From the NCBI RefSeq assembly GCF_001613045.1, contig NZ_BDBP01000013.1, positions 82,807-146,806 on the forward strand: a stretch of 64,000 nt of DNA, written 5' to 3'. Position numbers and translations under genes: made by a program. Positions 52,517 to 61,932 of the stretch are shown here, piece by piece. Source of the stretch: Nocardia lijiangensis NBRC 108240. Lineage in GTDB: Bacteria > Actinomycetota > Actinomycetes > Mycobacteriales > Mycobacteriaceae. How positions within the stretch are numbered: the first letter of the stretch is position 1; every line of letters begins with the position of its first letter. Below the pieces are notes generated by a model. That model saw only the letters and a list, made by a program, of their open reading frames with translations. It did no database searches and had not been told where the DNA came from.

Positions 52517-53140
52517 TCACTTGCTCGCGCTGTTCCACTGCATCCCCCAGCGGTACGCCTCGTCGATATGGCGCTGGGTTCCGTTGATGTACTGCACCTC
52601 TCGGTGCACGGTGATACCGCGGCCGTTGTTCTGCAACAGTGCGATGGCGCAGGAACGGGCGCCGCTGACCGGAGAGTCGAGGCGCACCTCCACCTGCGGT
52701 CCGTTGCTGGGGAACAGGGTGACCACGCCGTCGGCGGCCGCCCAGTTCGGCACGCCCTCGTAGATGAAGGCGAAAATCAGGATGCGCTTGAACAATTCGG
52801 GTCGCGCGAGATCAATGTGCATGTTCTCGCCCGCCGTGACGGCGCCGCTGCGATCGTCGCCGTCGAGCTGGATATGCGGCTCGTCTTGCAGGGAACCGAA
52901 ATTCTCGCCCACCGCCTGCACGACGCCCTTGGCGCCGTTGGCCAGCTCGTAGAGGCAGCCGAGATCGAGATCGACCGGCTTGGACCTGCGGAACAATCCC
53001 TTGGCGCCGCGCGACCAGTTCAGATTGACCCGCAATACCCCTTGCTGCTCACCGGGTTTGGTGAGGTTGATGCTCGGTGTCGCCTTCGACAACGTCACCT
53101 TCGGCAGGTGCACACCGCTGGATTGCTGCTCGGACACCAT
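52517..53140 (-). CDS. TerD-domain protein
   Basis: The 207-residue protein has a TerD-type fold: VTLSKATPSINLTKP at the N-terminus, DLDLGCLYELANGAKGVVQAVGENFGSLQDEPHIQLDGDDRSGA in the Ca-binding-like middle and IDLARPELFKRILIFAFIYEGVPNWAAADG near the end. TerD proteins bind calcium and act in a membrane-associated stress complex. Its start ATG at 53140 is preceded by GGGGG. It is the first of three TerD-domain genes in the Ter island. Confidence 0.87.
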   Translation of the reverse strand: MVSEQQSSGVHLPKVTLSKATPSINLTKPGEQQGVLRVNLNWSRGAKGLFRRSKPVDLDLGCLYELANGAKGVVQAVGENFGSLQDEPHIQLDGDDRSGAVTAGENMHIDLARPELFKRILIFAFIYEGVPNWAAADGVVTLFPSNGPQVEVRLDSPVSGARSCAIALLQNNGRGITVHREVQYINGTQRHIDEAYRWGMQWNSASK

Positions 53141-53234
53141 GCGCGATCCCCCTCGGAAAAGGAGAAGCGGCAACGGCTTTCCTCCGTGCGGAGGGGCCGC
53201 TGCCGCTTCGAGTTCGTCGGCTGCCTGCCGGAAA

Positions 53235-54338
53235 TCAGCCTACCGGTGTGGCGGCTCGTTCGCTCTCGAGTTCTTCCTCGTCGCCGCCCTCGCGCTTGTT
53301 GCGAAGCACGCTGGAGATGAACGCGGCGCCGATGAACGCCACACCGACCATGCCGGTGATGAGCTCGTTGACGTGCACGCCGATCGAGATCAGCAGGATC
53401 GCCGCGAGCGCGCCGATCGCCCAGTGCGCGCCGTGCTCCAGGTACACGTACTCCGAGAGCGTGCCCTTGCGCACCAGGTACACCGTGATGGACCGGACGA
53501 ACATGGCGCCGATCAGGCCGAGGCCGAGCGCGATGACGATCGGGTCGGAGGTGATGGCGAACGCGCCGATCACGCCGTCGAAGGAGAACGAAGCGTCCAG
53601 CACCTCGAGGTACAGGAACAGGAAGAAGCCCGCTTTACCGGTGGCCTTGGCCAGCTCCGACGGTCCGCCCGCGTGCTCCTCGGTGTGGAACATCGAGCCG
53701 AGGCCGTCGACCGCGATGTACACGATCATGCCGAGTACGCCGGCGGCCAGCACGGTGGCGCGCTTGTCGTCGGGGGCCAGGAACTCCGCGGTCAGGATCA
53801 GGCCAGCGCCCGCCACCACGACCGAGAGCATGTCGAGCTTGCCCGCCTGCGCCAGCGGCCGCTCGAGCCAGCCGAGCCAGGTGATCTCGCGCTCCTCGAA
53901 GATGAAGTTCAGGAACAGCAGCGCGAGGAACATGCCGCCGAACGCCGCGATCTGCGGGTGCGCGTCGGTGAGCAACGTCTCATAGCTCGGGCTGCCGTCG
54001 GGGAAGTAGGGCGCGTCGTCCGCGGGCGGGTTGAGCGCCAGGTCGAAGGCGCGCACCGGATCCAGTCCGGCGGTGATCCACACGATCGCCAGCGGGAACA
54101 CCAGGCGCATGCCGAAGACCGCGATGAGCACACCGACGGTCAGGAAGATGCGCTGCCACCAGTCGCTCATCCGTTGCAGGACGGTCGCGTTGATGACGGC
54201 GTTGTCGAAGGACAGCGAGACCTCGAGGATGCCCAGGATCGCACAGAGTGCCAGGGCGGTGGGGCCACCGTACAGGAACGCCACCACAAGGGAAGCCACG
54301 GTGACGAGGCCGGAGAGGCCGAAAATGCGCAGGACCAC
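53235..54338 (-). CDS. DUF475/TerC-like integral membrane protein
   Basis: The 367-residue protein has about nine hydrophobic segments. It shares the acidic in-membrane motifs of TerC proteins: EVSLSFDNAVIN near 41-52 and EVLDASFSFDGVIGAFAI in the second half. It likely binds metal or a lipid. The start GTG at 54338 is preceded by AAAGG at the right distance; the longer frame includes rejected filler. It is the middle gene between two TerD-domain genes and forms part of the Ter complex. Confidence 0.87.
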   Translation of the reverse strand: MVLRIFGLSGLVTVASLVVAFLYGGPTALALCAILGILEVSLSFDNAVINATVLQRMSDWWQRIFLTVGVLIAVFGMRLVFPLAIVWITAGLDPVRAFDLALNPPADDAPYFPDGSPSYETLLTDAHPQIAAFGGMFLALLFLNFIFEEREITWLGWLERPLAQAGKLDMLSVVVAGAGLILTAEFLAPDDKRATVLAAGVLGMIVYIAVDGLGSMFHTEEHAGGPSELAKATGKAGFFLFLYLEVLDASFSFDGVIGAFAITSDPIVIALGLGLIGAMFVRSITVYLVRKGTLSEYVYLEHGAHWAIGALAAILLISIGVHVNELITGMVGVAFIGAAFISSVLRNKREGGDEEELESERAATPVG

Positions 54339-54451
54339 GCGTGGACCTTTCGTGAATGGGAACTGAAACGGCGAGATTGATACCAGCGTGGCCGTTGAAC
54401 CGCCGGATGTCCAACGAGTGAGCCCGGCGCAACAGTTGCCCCGGTCGCACA

Positions 54452-54482
54452 ACGAGGGGGCTCGTCGACCGAGCCCCCTCGT
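54452..54482 (-). terminator. Terminator of terD
   Basis: ACGAGGGGGCTCG at 54452-54464 pairs perfectly with CGAGCCCCCTCGT at 54470-54482 around a 5-base loop, 17 bases after the terD stop on the minus strand. Confidence 0.85.
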
Positions 54483-54498
54483 GTTGCGCGTGTCTTCG

Positions 54499-55074
54499 TT
54501 AGACGTTCACGCCGTAGTCACGGGCGATGCCGGCGAGGCCGGAGGCGTAGCCCTGGCCGATGGCGCGGAACTTCCACTCGGCACCGTTGCGGTAGAGCTC
54601 GCCGAAGACCATGGCGGTCTCGGTCGAGGCGTCCTCGCTCAGGTCGTAGCGGGCGAGTTCGGTGCCGTTGCTGCGGTCCACGACGCGGATGTAGGCGTTG
54701 CGCACCTGACCGAACGACTGCTGACGGGTGTCGGCGTCGTAGATCGAGACAGGGAAGAAGATGCTCTCGATGGTCGGCGGGGTGTTGGCCAGGTCGACGT
54801 TGATGACCTCGTCGTCGCCCTCGCCCTCACCGGTGCGGTTGTCGCCGGCGTGCTCGATGGCGCCTTCCGGCGAGCGGAGGTTGTTGAAGAACACGAAGTG
54901 CTGGTCGCTCAGCACCTTCTTGTCGCCACCGGTCGCGATCGCGCTGGCGTCCAGGTCGAAGTCGGTACCTGTAGTGGACCGAAGATCCCACCCCAGGCCG
55001 ACGGCAACAGCAGTAAGGTTAGGCGCCTCCTTGGTCAGCGAGACGTTGCCGCCCTTGGACAAACTGACACCCAT
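54499..55074 (-). CDS. terD: TerD family protein
   Basis: The 191-residue protein is a canonical Ter[60 protein letters not shown] for calcium and [34 protein letters not shown] at the end. It should bind calcium at the membrane in the tellurite/phage/oxidative-stress complex. The ATG has AAAGGGA 7 bases upstream. Divergent from the coiled-coil gene. Confidence 0.95.
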   Translation of the reverse strand: MGVSLSKGGNVSLTKEAPNLTAVAVGLGWDLRSTTGTDFDLDASAIATGGDKKVLSDQHFVFFNNLRSPEGAIEHAGDNRTGEGEGDDEVINVDLANTPPTIESIFFPVSIYDADTRQQSFGQVRNAYIRVVDRSNGTELARYDLSEDASTETAMVFGELYRNGAEWKFRAIGQGYASGLAGIARDYGVNV

Positions 55075-55218
55075 TCGGGATCCCTTTCATTAGTCCGTCT
55101 GTGGTTCCCAGCATGTCCGGATCGCCGGGTACGACCTACGACAGTAGTAGGTTTCGGCGAACTTGCGTAGGAACTGGGGGAACCCCCGGCGAACAGGAAG
55201 ATCTCCTACCATCGGGGC

Positions 55219-56442
55219 GTGGTAGGGCGCAGGCGGAGTTGGTTCCGGTCCTCCGGGAACAGCGAATGGATCGAGCAGGCACGGACCCGGCTCGCGGACG
55301 CGTTTCTCGACATGGATCGGCGCCAGAGCGCGGCGGAGGCCGCGGTGCACGCCTCGGAGGAAGTGTTCTCCGAGCGGGAGTTGGCGGTGGCGTGGGAGTC
55401 GGTGCGCGGGCGCTGTTACGACGCGGCGGGCGCGTATCTGGCGCTGACCGAGGAACTCGAGGCGGCGCAGCGCGACGACACCGACGTCGCCCATGGCAGG
55501 CAGCGGGCCGACGCCGTCACCGGGCAGCTGGTCGACGCGGCCCGCGCGGTGGACGAGTTCTACCGCGGCAACCAGGCCCGGCTGGAGCAAGCCGTCGCGA
55601 TCGTGCGGTCGGTGCCGCAGCTGGCGCAGCAGGTGAAGGTCGCGGCCGCCGCGGTGCGCGGCCAGGCCGCCGGCTCGGAGTACGCCGAGTACCCCTCGGT
55701 GCGCCAGCGCGCCGCCGCAGTGGATGAGGCACTGGTCACACTGGAATCGGCAGGCAGCGGCGCCGGATCCGGTTCCGGTGCGGTCCGAGCTGCGGCGAAT
55801 CGCCTGGACGCGGCCACCAAGGAATTGGCAGAAGCGTTGGCGCAGGCTCCATCTCGGCTCGGCGCCGCGAATACCGCGCTCACCTCGGTGGATACCAGGT
55901 TGGCCGCCGTGCGCAACCGGGCAGAGGGGGTCGGGCCCGCCTACTCGGCGCTGCTGCGGGAATTCAATGCTGCGAGTTCGGCGGATCTGGCCAACAATGG
56001 GCGGGAATGCCAGCAAGCCATCGATGCCGCCGCCGACGCTCTCGGCAGGGCGCGCGCCGCATCGGTCGCGAACAACCCGGAGTCAGCCCTTGAATTGACC
56101 TCTACCGCGCGGGGGACCCTCACCCGGGCCGAGCAGCTGATCGACGCCGTCACCAAGCGGCTCGAGTTGTTGCGCTCGGTTCGCGAGGATCCGCAAGACA
56201 AAGCCAAGGCCGTACGATTCAGATTGCGAGACGCACAGATGCTCGCGGTGAGCCGGGGGCTCGCGGGCGAGTGGGGGTCCGTGCTGGACGCACAGGCCGA
56301 AAGAATCGAAAGAATCACCGAAACACTGTCGGGGCGGCACCCCGATTACTGGGCCTATGTGGCGGAACTGGATGCCGTCACCGAATTCATAGCCGGGGTA
56401 GTGGATCGAATGAGAAAGCAATCAGGACCACGACGAGAATGA
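55219..56442 (+). CDS. Coiled-coil protein of the ter operon
   Basis: The 407-residue protein is very rich in alanine, glutamate and arginine and is predicted to be mostly alpha-helical coiled coil, with short breaks such as GAGSGSGA near 185. No known domain is evident. It precedes the aldolase-like gene by 13 bases, and the two, with the phosphoribosyltransferase and HAD genes, form one operon divergent from terD. It may be a scaffold at the membrane. GTG start at 55219. Confidence 0.72.
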   Translation: MVGRRRSWFRSSGNSEWIEQARTRLADAFLDMDRRQSAAEAAVHASEEVFSERELAVAWESVRGRCYDAAGAYLALTEELEAAQRDDTDVAHGRQRADAVTGQLVDAARAVDEFYRGNQARLEQAVAIVRSVPQLAQQVKVAAAAVRGQAAGSEYAEYPSVRQRAAAVDEALVTLESAGSGAGSGSGAVRAAANRLDAATKELAEALAQAPSRLGAANTALTSVDTRLAAVRNRAEGVGPAYSALLREFNAASSADLANNGRECQQAIDAAADALGRARAASVANNPESALELTSTARGTLTRAEQLIDAVTKRLELLRSVREDPQDKAKAVRFRLRDAQMLAVSRGLAGEWGSVLDAQAERIERITETLSGRHPDYWAYVAELDAVTEFIAGVVDRMRKQSGPRRE

Positions 56443-56455
56443 GGACGGAGCACCG

Positions 56456-57667
56456 ATGACCGCTCCTGTCGCCGTCCAGCAGGAGGTATCCCTGCGGAAG
56501 CGACTGCCGCTGCGCCACTTTCGGCAGCTGCAAGGCCCCGATGCCAGACATCTCTTCCACCGGCAGCCCGAACCGTTCGGTGAGCACGCCGACCGGGAAC
56601 TGCTCGCGTACGGGCTGGGCGCCACGCTGTACGCGCCCGCCACCAGACCCGACCTCGCCGAAACCATCAGACGCCGCGCCGAGCGCGGCGTCTGCTCGAT
56701 GGTGATCGATCTGGAGGACGCCGTCGCCGATCACGAGGTGGAATCGGCGAAAAAACAGGCCATCGCGGCGCTCGAGGAACTGGCGGCAGGCCCGGATCCC
56801 AATCCGCTGCTGTTCATTCGTGTGCGCGACGCCGGTGCCATCGGCGAGATCGTCGACCAGCTCGGCGCCGGTGCGCCCGCGCTGACCGGTTTCGTCTTTC
56901 CGAAGTTCGACAGCTCCACCGGGCGGGCCTATCTGGAAGCGCTCGAGTTCGCCGGCGAGCGTTTGCAGCGGCCGCTCTACGGCATGCCGGTGCTCGAATC
57001 GGCGGTGCTGGTGCATCGCCAGACTCGCGATCAGGAGCTGACGCAGATCGCGACGATGCTGGCCGAACACCGGGAGCGGGTGCTCGCGGTGCGGGTCGGC
57101 GCCACCGACATGTGCTCGACGTTCGGCATCCGCCGCGACCGCGACCTGACCATCTACGACGTGCGCGTGGTCGCCGACGTCATCGGCGATATCGTGAACT
57201 ACCTGGGCCGCGCCGACGGGACCGGATTCGTGATCACGGGGCCGGTATGGGAGTACTTCGCCGATCACGAGCGGATGTTCCGGCCGCTGCTGCGCACGGC
57301 GCCGTTCGAGGAGTCCGACGCGGTGCCGTTCCGGCAGTACCTGGTGAGCAGGGACCTGGACGGACTGTTGCGCGAGATCACACTGGACCGCGCCAACGGC
57401 ATCCAGGGCAAGACGGTGATCCACCCCTCGCACGTCGCGGCGGTGCACGCGCTGTCGGTGGTGACGCACGAGGAGTACTCCGACGCGCTCGACATCCTCC
57501 AGGTGGACGTGGGCGGCGTGGCGGCCTCGGGTTACCGCAACAAGATGAACGAAATGCGCCCGCACCGCAGTTGGGCCCGCGAGATATTGCTGCGGTCCCG
57601 GGTGTTCGGTGTGGCGAACAAGGGAGTGTCGTTCGTGGATCTGCTCACGGCGTTGGTGAAGGTATGA
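56456..57667 (+). CDS. HpcH/HpaI aldolase or citrate-lyase-family protein of the ter operon
   Basis: The 403-residue TIM-barrel protein fits the citrate-lyase beta/malyl-CoA-lyase superfamily, shown by VIDLEDAVADHEVESAKKQA (the conserved EDA metal segment) and RVGATDMCSTFGIRRDRDLTIYDV. In ter operons a similar aldolase-like protein occurs with phosphoribosyltransferase and HAD genes in a predicted nucleoside-like biosynthesis pathway. The stop overlaps the next ATG (ATGA), so translation is coupled. Confidence 0.85.
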   Translation: MTAPVAVQQEVSLRKRLPLRHFRQLQGPDARHLFHRQPEPFGEHADRELLAYGLGATLYAPATRPDLAETIRRRAERGVCSMVIDLEDAVADHEVESAKKQAIAALEELAAGPDPNPLLFIRVRDAGAIGEIVDQLGAGAPALTGFVFPKFDSSTGRAYLEALEFAGERLQRPLYGMPVLESAVLVHRQTRDQELTQIATMLAEHRERVLAVRVGATDMCSTFGIRRDRDLTIYDVRVVADVIGDIVNYLGRADGTGFVITGPVWEYFADHERMFRPLLRTAPFEESDAVPFRQYLVSRDLDGLLREITLDRANGIQGKTVIHPSHVAAVHALSVVTHEEYSDALDILQVDVGGVAASGYRNKMNEMRPHRSWAREILLRSRVFGVANKGVSFVDLLTALVKV

Positions 57668-60279
57668 GTGGACCCTGGGCCACCCGAACACTCGGTATCG
57701 AACTGCATCACCTGTCCTGCCACGGCACGAGTTCCGAAGGCGTGCTGCCCGCCGAGCTGTCCATCGAGATGCTGATCGAGCCCGGCTTGCGGCGCAATCC
57801 GCGCCGGGCGCACCTGCTGGTCTCGACGGTGCTCGGCAAGCACCTGCCCACCGACCCGCGGGTGGTGCTCGATGCGGGCAATCGACTCGGTGATCTGGTG
57901 CGCGCCGTCCTCGACGAGCGCGCGGACGGCTCGGCGGCGCAGGCCGTGGTGCTCGGATTCGCCGAGACCGCAACGGGTCTCGGGCACACCGTGGCGGCGC
58001 GGATCGGCGCGCAGTGCTATCTGCATTCGACGCGCCGCGACGTGCCGGAGGCCGATACGCTGGCCGGTTTCGAGGAGGGGCATTCGCACGCCACCTCCCA
58101 CCTGCTGCAACCCGCGCCTGCCGAGATCTTCCGCAACGATCTGCCGTTGGTGCTGGTGGACGACGAAATCTCCACCGGGGCAACGGCGATCGACGCGGTG
58201 CGCGCGCTGCACGAATTCTCCCCACGTTCGCACTACGTGCTGGCCTCGCTGGTGGACATGCGCACCGACGAGGACCGGGCCGGTTTCGAGAGCGCGGCGG
58301 CCGAACTCGGCGCACGCATCGACACTGTGTGCCTTGCTTCGGGTTTGACCAAGCTGCCCGACGGCCTGACCGAGGTCGTCACGTCGATGCCCGATCCGGC
58401 GCTGAATCCGGTTGCTTCGCACCGTGGTTCGTTCGGCCGGATCGAACTGCCCTGGCCCGGTTCGGTGCCCGAGGGTGGGCGGCACGGGATACTGAATTCC
58501 GACACGGCGGCCTTCGAATCGGCCGTCGCCGCGGCGGCCACGGTGCTCACCGCGCGCCTGGCCGTGGACGCGCCGGATCGGCCCGTCATCGTGCTCGGGC
58601 ACGAGGAGCTGATGTATCTGCCGCTGCGGTTGGCCGCGGCGCTGGCCGAATCGGGCATCCCGGCCAGATTCCAGACCACCACCCGCTCGCCCGCCTACGT
58701 GCTGGACGAGCGGGGGTACCCGCTGCGGCGCGGGTTCCGTTTCCACGCACCGGAACCCGACGCGGAAGCGCCGCGCTATCTCTACAACGCCTGCTGGCCG
58801 GAGGATTTCGACGCGGAGCTGCGCGCACTCACCGCGACGAGTGACGCGGTCGATGACGTGCGCGTCGGCGACCGGCCGATCGAACCCGGGGAACGACACA
58901 CGGACACCGGAGGCGATCCGGTGCTCGTCGTGGTGCTCGATCCGCCCGCCGACACGCCGGAGCTGATCGCCGAGGGCGGTTTGGTCGACGTGCTCACCGC
59001 ATCGGGGGCGGACGTGCTCGTCGCGCTCGTGCCGGGCGCCGATCCGCGTAAGTTGGATATCGAGCGGCGTGCGATATACACCGCGAACGCCGACGAGGAG
59101 GTCGAGACGGAACGCGGGGTGCGAACGCCGGAAACGACCGGGCAGCCGCGGCTACCCGCACCCCTGTACGGCCCGGAGTTCGGGTCGTACCTGGCCGCGG
59201 AGGTCTCCTGGCTGCTCAAGGACCTGTCCGGCGCCGACCTCGAGGCCGGCGTGGCCGAGCGGGAGCGCCGCATCCAAGCGGGCGTCGCGCACTACGCGGA
59301 ATCGTTGCCGATCGAGTACCAGCCGGACGCCGCCTACCGCGTCCTGTTCGACGAGGTGCTCGCTCAGAGCGCCGAACGACTGGCGCTCGCCGTGGCCACT
59401 GTCTCCGAACTCGTGGTCGCCGAGCGCGGCGAGGACATTGTGCTCGTCTCGCTGGCGCGCGCGGGCACGCCGGTCGGGATTCTGATGAAGCGCTGGTTGC
59501 GCTCGGGTCGCGGCGATGGTCTGCCGAGCCTGGACGTGCCGCACTACGCGGTGTCCATCGTGCGCGACCGCGGCATCGACGCGGTCGCGCTGGACTATCT
59601 CGCCCGGCATCACGACCCTGCCTCGGTGGTGTTCGTCGACGGCTGGACCGGCAAGGGTGCGATCACCAGGGAACTCACCGAGGCGCTCGACGCCTATCAC
59701 GCGGCGGGCGGCGCCCGGTTCGACGACGAGCTGGCCGTGCTCGCCGACCCCGGGCACTGCGTGCGGACCTACGGCACCCGCGACGATTTCCTGATCGCCT
59801 CGGCCTGCCTGAATTCCACGGTGTCCGGACTCATTTCGCGGACGGTGCTGAACGACACCCACATCGGCGCCGACGATTTCCACGGCGCGAAGTTCTACCG
59901 CGAACTGGCGGGCGACGACGTCTCGGGCCGCCTGCTCGACGCCGTCGAAGGGGCCTTCGACACCGTGCGCCCGCGGGTCCCCGCCGAGCTGGCCGCGCTG
60001 CTCGGCTCCGACCGGACGCCCACCTGGACCGGCTGGTCCTCGGTGGAGCAGGTGCGTGCCGAATACGGCATCACCAGTGTGAATTTCGTGAAGCCGGGGG
60101 TCGGCGAGACCACCCGGGTGCTGCTGCGGCGCGTGCCGTGGCGGGTGCTGGTCCGCGAGGCCGACGCCCCCGAGCACGCGCACATTCGGATGCTCGCCGC
60201 CGCGCGCGGTGTCCCCGTCGAGGTCGTCCCCGATCTGGCGTACTCGTGCATGGGATTGATCAAGGAAGTTCAGAAGTAG
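57664..60279 (+). CDS. Phosphoribosyltransferase-TRSP-StiP-PELOTA fusion of the ter operon
   Basis: The 871-residue protein joins two modules. The N-terminal half has a phosphoribosyltransferase (PRTase_2) with PRPP-loop LVLVDDEISTGAT at 162-174, then a TRSP-like region. The C-terminal half has a StiP-type (PRTase_1) domain (about 548-800, VRDRGIDAVALDYLARHHDPASVVFVDGWTGKGAI) and a PELOTA_1 RNA-binding-like domain from about 818 (LLRRVPWRVLVREADAPEHAHI). In other genomes these are separate genes, predicted to make a nucleoside-like metabolite in Ter stress systems. ATG at 57664. Confidence 0.87.
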   Translation: MSGPWATRTLGIELHHLSCHGTSSEGVLPAELSIEMLIEPGLRRNPRRAHLLVSTVLGKHLPTDPRVVLDAGNRLGDLVRAVLDERADGSAAQAVVLGFAETATGLGHTVAARIGAQCYLHSTRRDVPEADTLAGFEEGHSHATSHLLQPAPAEIFRNDLPLVLVDDEISTGATAIDAVRALHEFSPRSHYVLASLVDMRTDEDRAGFESAAAELGARIDTVCLASGLTKLPDGLTEVVTSMPDPALNPVASHRGSFGRIELPWPGSVPEGGRHGILNSDTAAFESAVAAAATVLTARLAVDAPDRPVIVLGHEELMYLPLRLAAALAESGIPARFQTTTRSPAYVLDERGYPLRRGFRFHAPEPDAEAPRYLYNACWPEDFDAELRALTATSDAVDDVRVGDRPIEPGERHTDTGGDPVLVVVLDPPADTPELIAEGGLVDVLTASGADVLVALVPGADPRKLDIERRAIYTANADEEVETERGVRTPETTGQPRLPAPLYGPEFGSYLAAEVSWLLKDLSGADLEAGVAERERRIQAGVAHYAESLPIEYQPDAAYRVLFDEVLAQSAERLALAVATVSELVVAERGEDIVLVSLARAGTPVGILMKRWLRSGRGDGLPSLDVPHYAVSIVRDRGIDAVALDYLARHHDPASVVFVDGWTGKGAITRELTEALDAYHAAGGARFDDELAVLADPGHCVRTYGTRDDFLIASACLNSTVSGLISRTVLNDTHIGADDFHGAKFYRELAGDDVSGRLLDAVEGAFDTVRPRVPAELAALLGSDRTPTWTGWSSVEQVRAEYGITSVNFVKPGVGETTRVLLRRVPWRVLVREADAPEHAHIRMLAAARGVPVEVVPDLAYSCMGLIKEVQK

Positions 60280-61122
60280 ATGCTCCTGGTAAGACCACTG
60301 AGACAAGCACTCGTCGCCACCGATCTCGATCGCACGATGATCTACTCGCGCAACGCCTTCAGCACCGCCTCGGAGGTGCCTACGGTGTGCGTCGAGCATC
60401 TGGAGGGCGCGCCGCTGTCGTTCATGACGACGGCGGCCGCGCTGCGCATGCAGTCGCTCACCGAACCGGCGGCCGTCATCCCGACGACCACGCGGACCAT
60501 CAAGCAGTTCAACCGGATTCAGCTGCCCGGCGCGCCGTGGCGGTACGCCATCACGACCAACGGTGGCAACATCCTGGTCGACGGCGTACCGGATATGCGC
60601 TGGCGCATCGACATCGACGTGAAGGTCCGCCAGAGCGGTGCCACCCTCTCCGAGGTGAGCGCCGAACTGCGCGCCCGGATCGACGAGTCCTGGGTCGGCA
60701 AGTTCCGCGTCGCCGACCATCTCTTCTGCTATCTGGTGGTCAAACCCAAGCTGGTGCCCGAGGGTTTCCTCGCCGAATGGGACGCCTGGTGCCGCGAGCG
60801 CGGCTGGTCGGCCTCCCAGCAGGGCCGCAAGATCTACACGATGCCGCAGGCGGTATGCAAGAGCATCGCGGTCGCCGAGGTGCGCCGCCGCCTGAAGGAA
60901 TCCGGCGAGCTCACCGACGAGGCGAAGACCTTCGCCGCGGGCGACGGCGCGCTGGACGCCGAGATGCTGCGCGCCGCCGACTCCGCCATCCGGCCCCGGC
61001 ACGGCGAGCTCGAACAACTCAACTGGACCAGCCCGAACCTCACCATCACCCGCGCCACCGGAATCCTGGCGGGTGAGGAGATCATCAATTGGTTTATCAA
61101 GGCGGCGCCTGCCGTCGAATGA
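60280..61122 (+). CDS. HAD-family phosphatase of the ter operon
   Basis: The 280-residue protein has HAD motifs: DLDRTM at 15-20 (Asp15, Asp17), TTN near 92-94, Lys193 and GDGALDAEML at 220-229 (Asp221, Asp225). It starts on the base after the phosphoribosyltransferase stop. It is expected to dephosphorylate the product of the pathway. The family resembles sucrose-phosphate-phosphatase-like HADs. Confidence 0.85.
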   Translation: MLLVRPLRQALVATDLDRTMIYSRNAFSTASEVPTVCVEHLEGAPLSFMTTAAALRMQSLTEPAAVIPTTTRTIKQFNRIQLPGAPWRYAITTNGGNILVDGVPDMRWRIDIDVKVRQSGATLSEVSAELRARIDESWVGKFRVADHLFCYLVVKPKLVPEGFLAEWDAWCRERGWSASQQGRKIYTMPQAVCKSIAVAEVRRRLKESGELTDEAKTFAAGDGALDAEMLRAADSAIRPRHGELEQLNWTSPNLTITRATGILAGEEIINWFIKAAPAVE

Positions 61123-61128
61123 GCGTGC

Positions 61129-61157
61129 CCGGCGCGGCTCGAAGCGGGCCGCGCCGG
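61129..61157. terminator. Terminator between the HAD gene and AIM24 genes
   Basis: CCGGCGCGGC at 61129-61138 pairs perfectly with GCCGCGCCGG at 61148-61157 across nine bases, between two convergent operons. Confidence 0.7.
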
Positions 61158-61165
61158 ATCGGCGC

Positions 61166-61930
61166 TCAGTAGTGCTGCTGCTGGGCGGCGAGCTGCTGGG
61201 CGATGACTCCGTGGAGCCGCTGCAAGCCGCCCACGGTGACGCCGCTCTGCAGCTGGCCCTCGATGGTGCGCACGAGCACCGAGTCGCTCATGACCTTCTC
61301 GCTGGACTGGATCAGTACCGTTCCCGCGCCGGTGAAGTCGAACTGCCGCTCCTCGCCGGAGTTCACGCCGAAGCGCGCCGCGCCCGCGGCCAGGAAGCTG
61401 GAGACCCATTGGTGGTCGTAGTGGTGGCTGGGGGAGGGGCAGTCTGCCCAGCCGACCAGCGATTCCGGGTCCACCCGCAGCGGCGGTTCGGCGAAGATCA
61501 CCGGGCCGTTGGAGGAGGCGAGGAACTTGCCGGTGCCGATCAGGGTGAGGAAGCCGGGCACGATCGACTGCTTCAGCGCCAGACCCGGCTCGAAGGCGAG
61601 CAGGTTGGCGCCGCGGATGGTGAGGTTGCCGTCGTCGAGATCGTAGGAATTGATGTCGTAGCCGCGGTCGCCGATGATCAGCTTGCCGTGGCCCTCGGCG
61701 ACCACGTAGTCGTTGGTGAACAGCGGCGCCGAGAACTGCTGCGACACCATCTGCATCAGCCCGCCGTGCAGGCCGTGGGTGAGCAGCTGGAAGTTCATCT
61801 GGCCGTAGTAGGCGATCATCGCGCCCTTGCGCATGAACCACGGCTTGTTCAGGTCGATGCAGTAGGCGTAGCTGTTGCCCGGGATGTTGTCGCTCTCGCC
61901 GAGCGTCATCGGGTTGTGGATCTGGGCCAT
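61166..61930 (-). CDS. AIM24-family protein 1
   Basis: The 254-residue protein has the AIM24 (TerD-associated) beta fold: PWFMRKGAMIAYYGQMNF in the first part, then DVINSYDLDDGNLTIRGANLLAFEPG and GPVIFAEPPLRVDPESLVGW. The Ter-associated AIM24 family is thought to sit near the membrane with TerD. ATG 61930 starts the family region; a longer frame is filler. Two bases separate it from the gene upstream. Last gene of a three-gene AIM24 run. Confidence 0.87.
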   Translation of the reverse strand: MAQIHNPMTLGESDNIPGNSYAYCIDLNKPWFMRKGAMIAYYGQMNFQLLTHGLHGGLMQMVSQQFSAPLFTNDYVVAEGHGKLIIGDRGYDINSYDLDDGNLTIRGANLLAFEPGLALKQSIVPGFLTLIGTGKFLASSNGPVIFAEPPLRVDPESLVGWADCPSPSHHYDHQWVSSFLAAGAARFGVNSGEERQFDFTGAGTVLIQSSEKVMSDSVLVRTIEGQLQSGVTVGGLQRLHGVIAQQLAAQQQHY

Positions 61931-61932
61931 GG

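Noticed and set aside
56387..58315. 642-codon minus-strand frame
   Set aside because: Antisense of the aldolase and fusion genes; the coding strand has clear families.
59152..61017. 621-codon minus-strand frame
   Set aside because: Antisense of the fusion and HAD genes, no motif.
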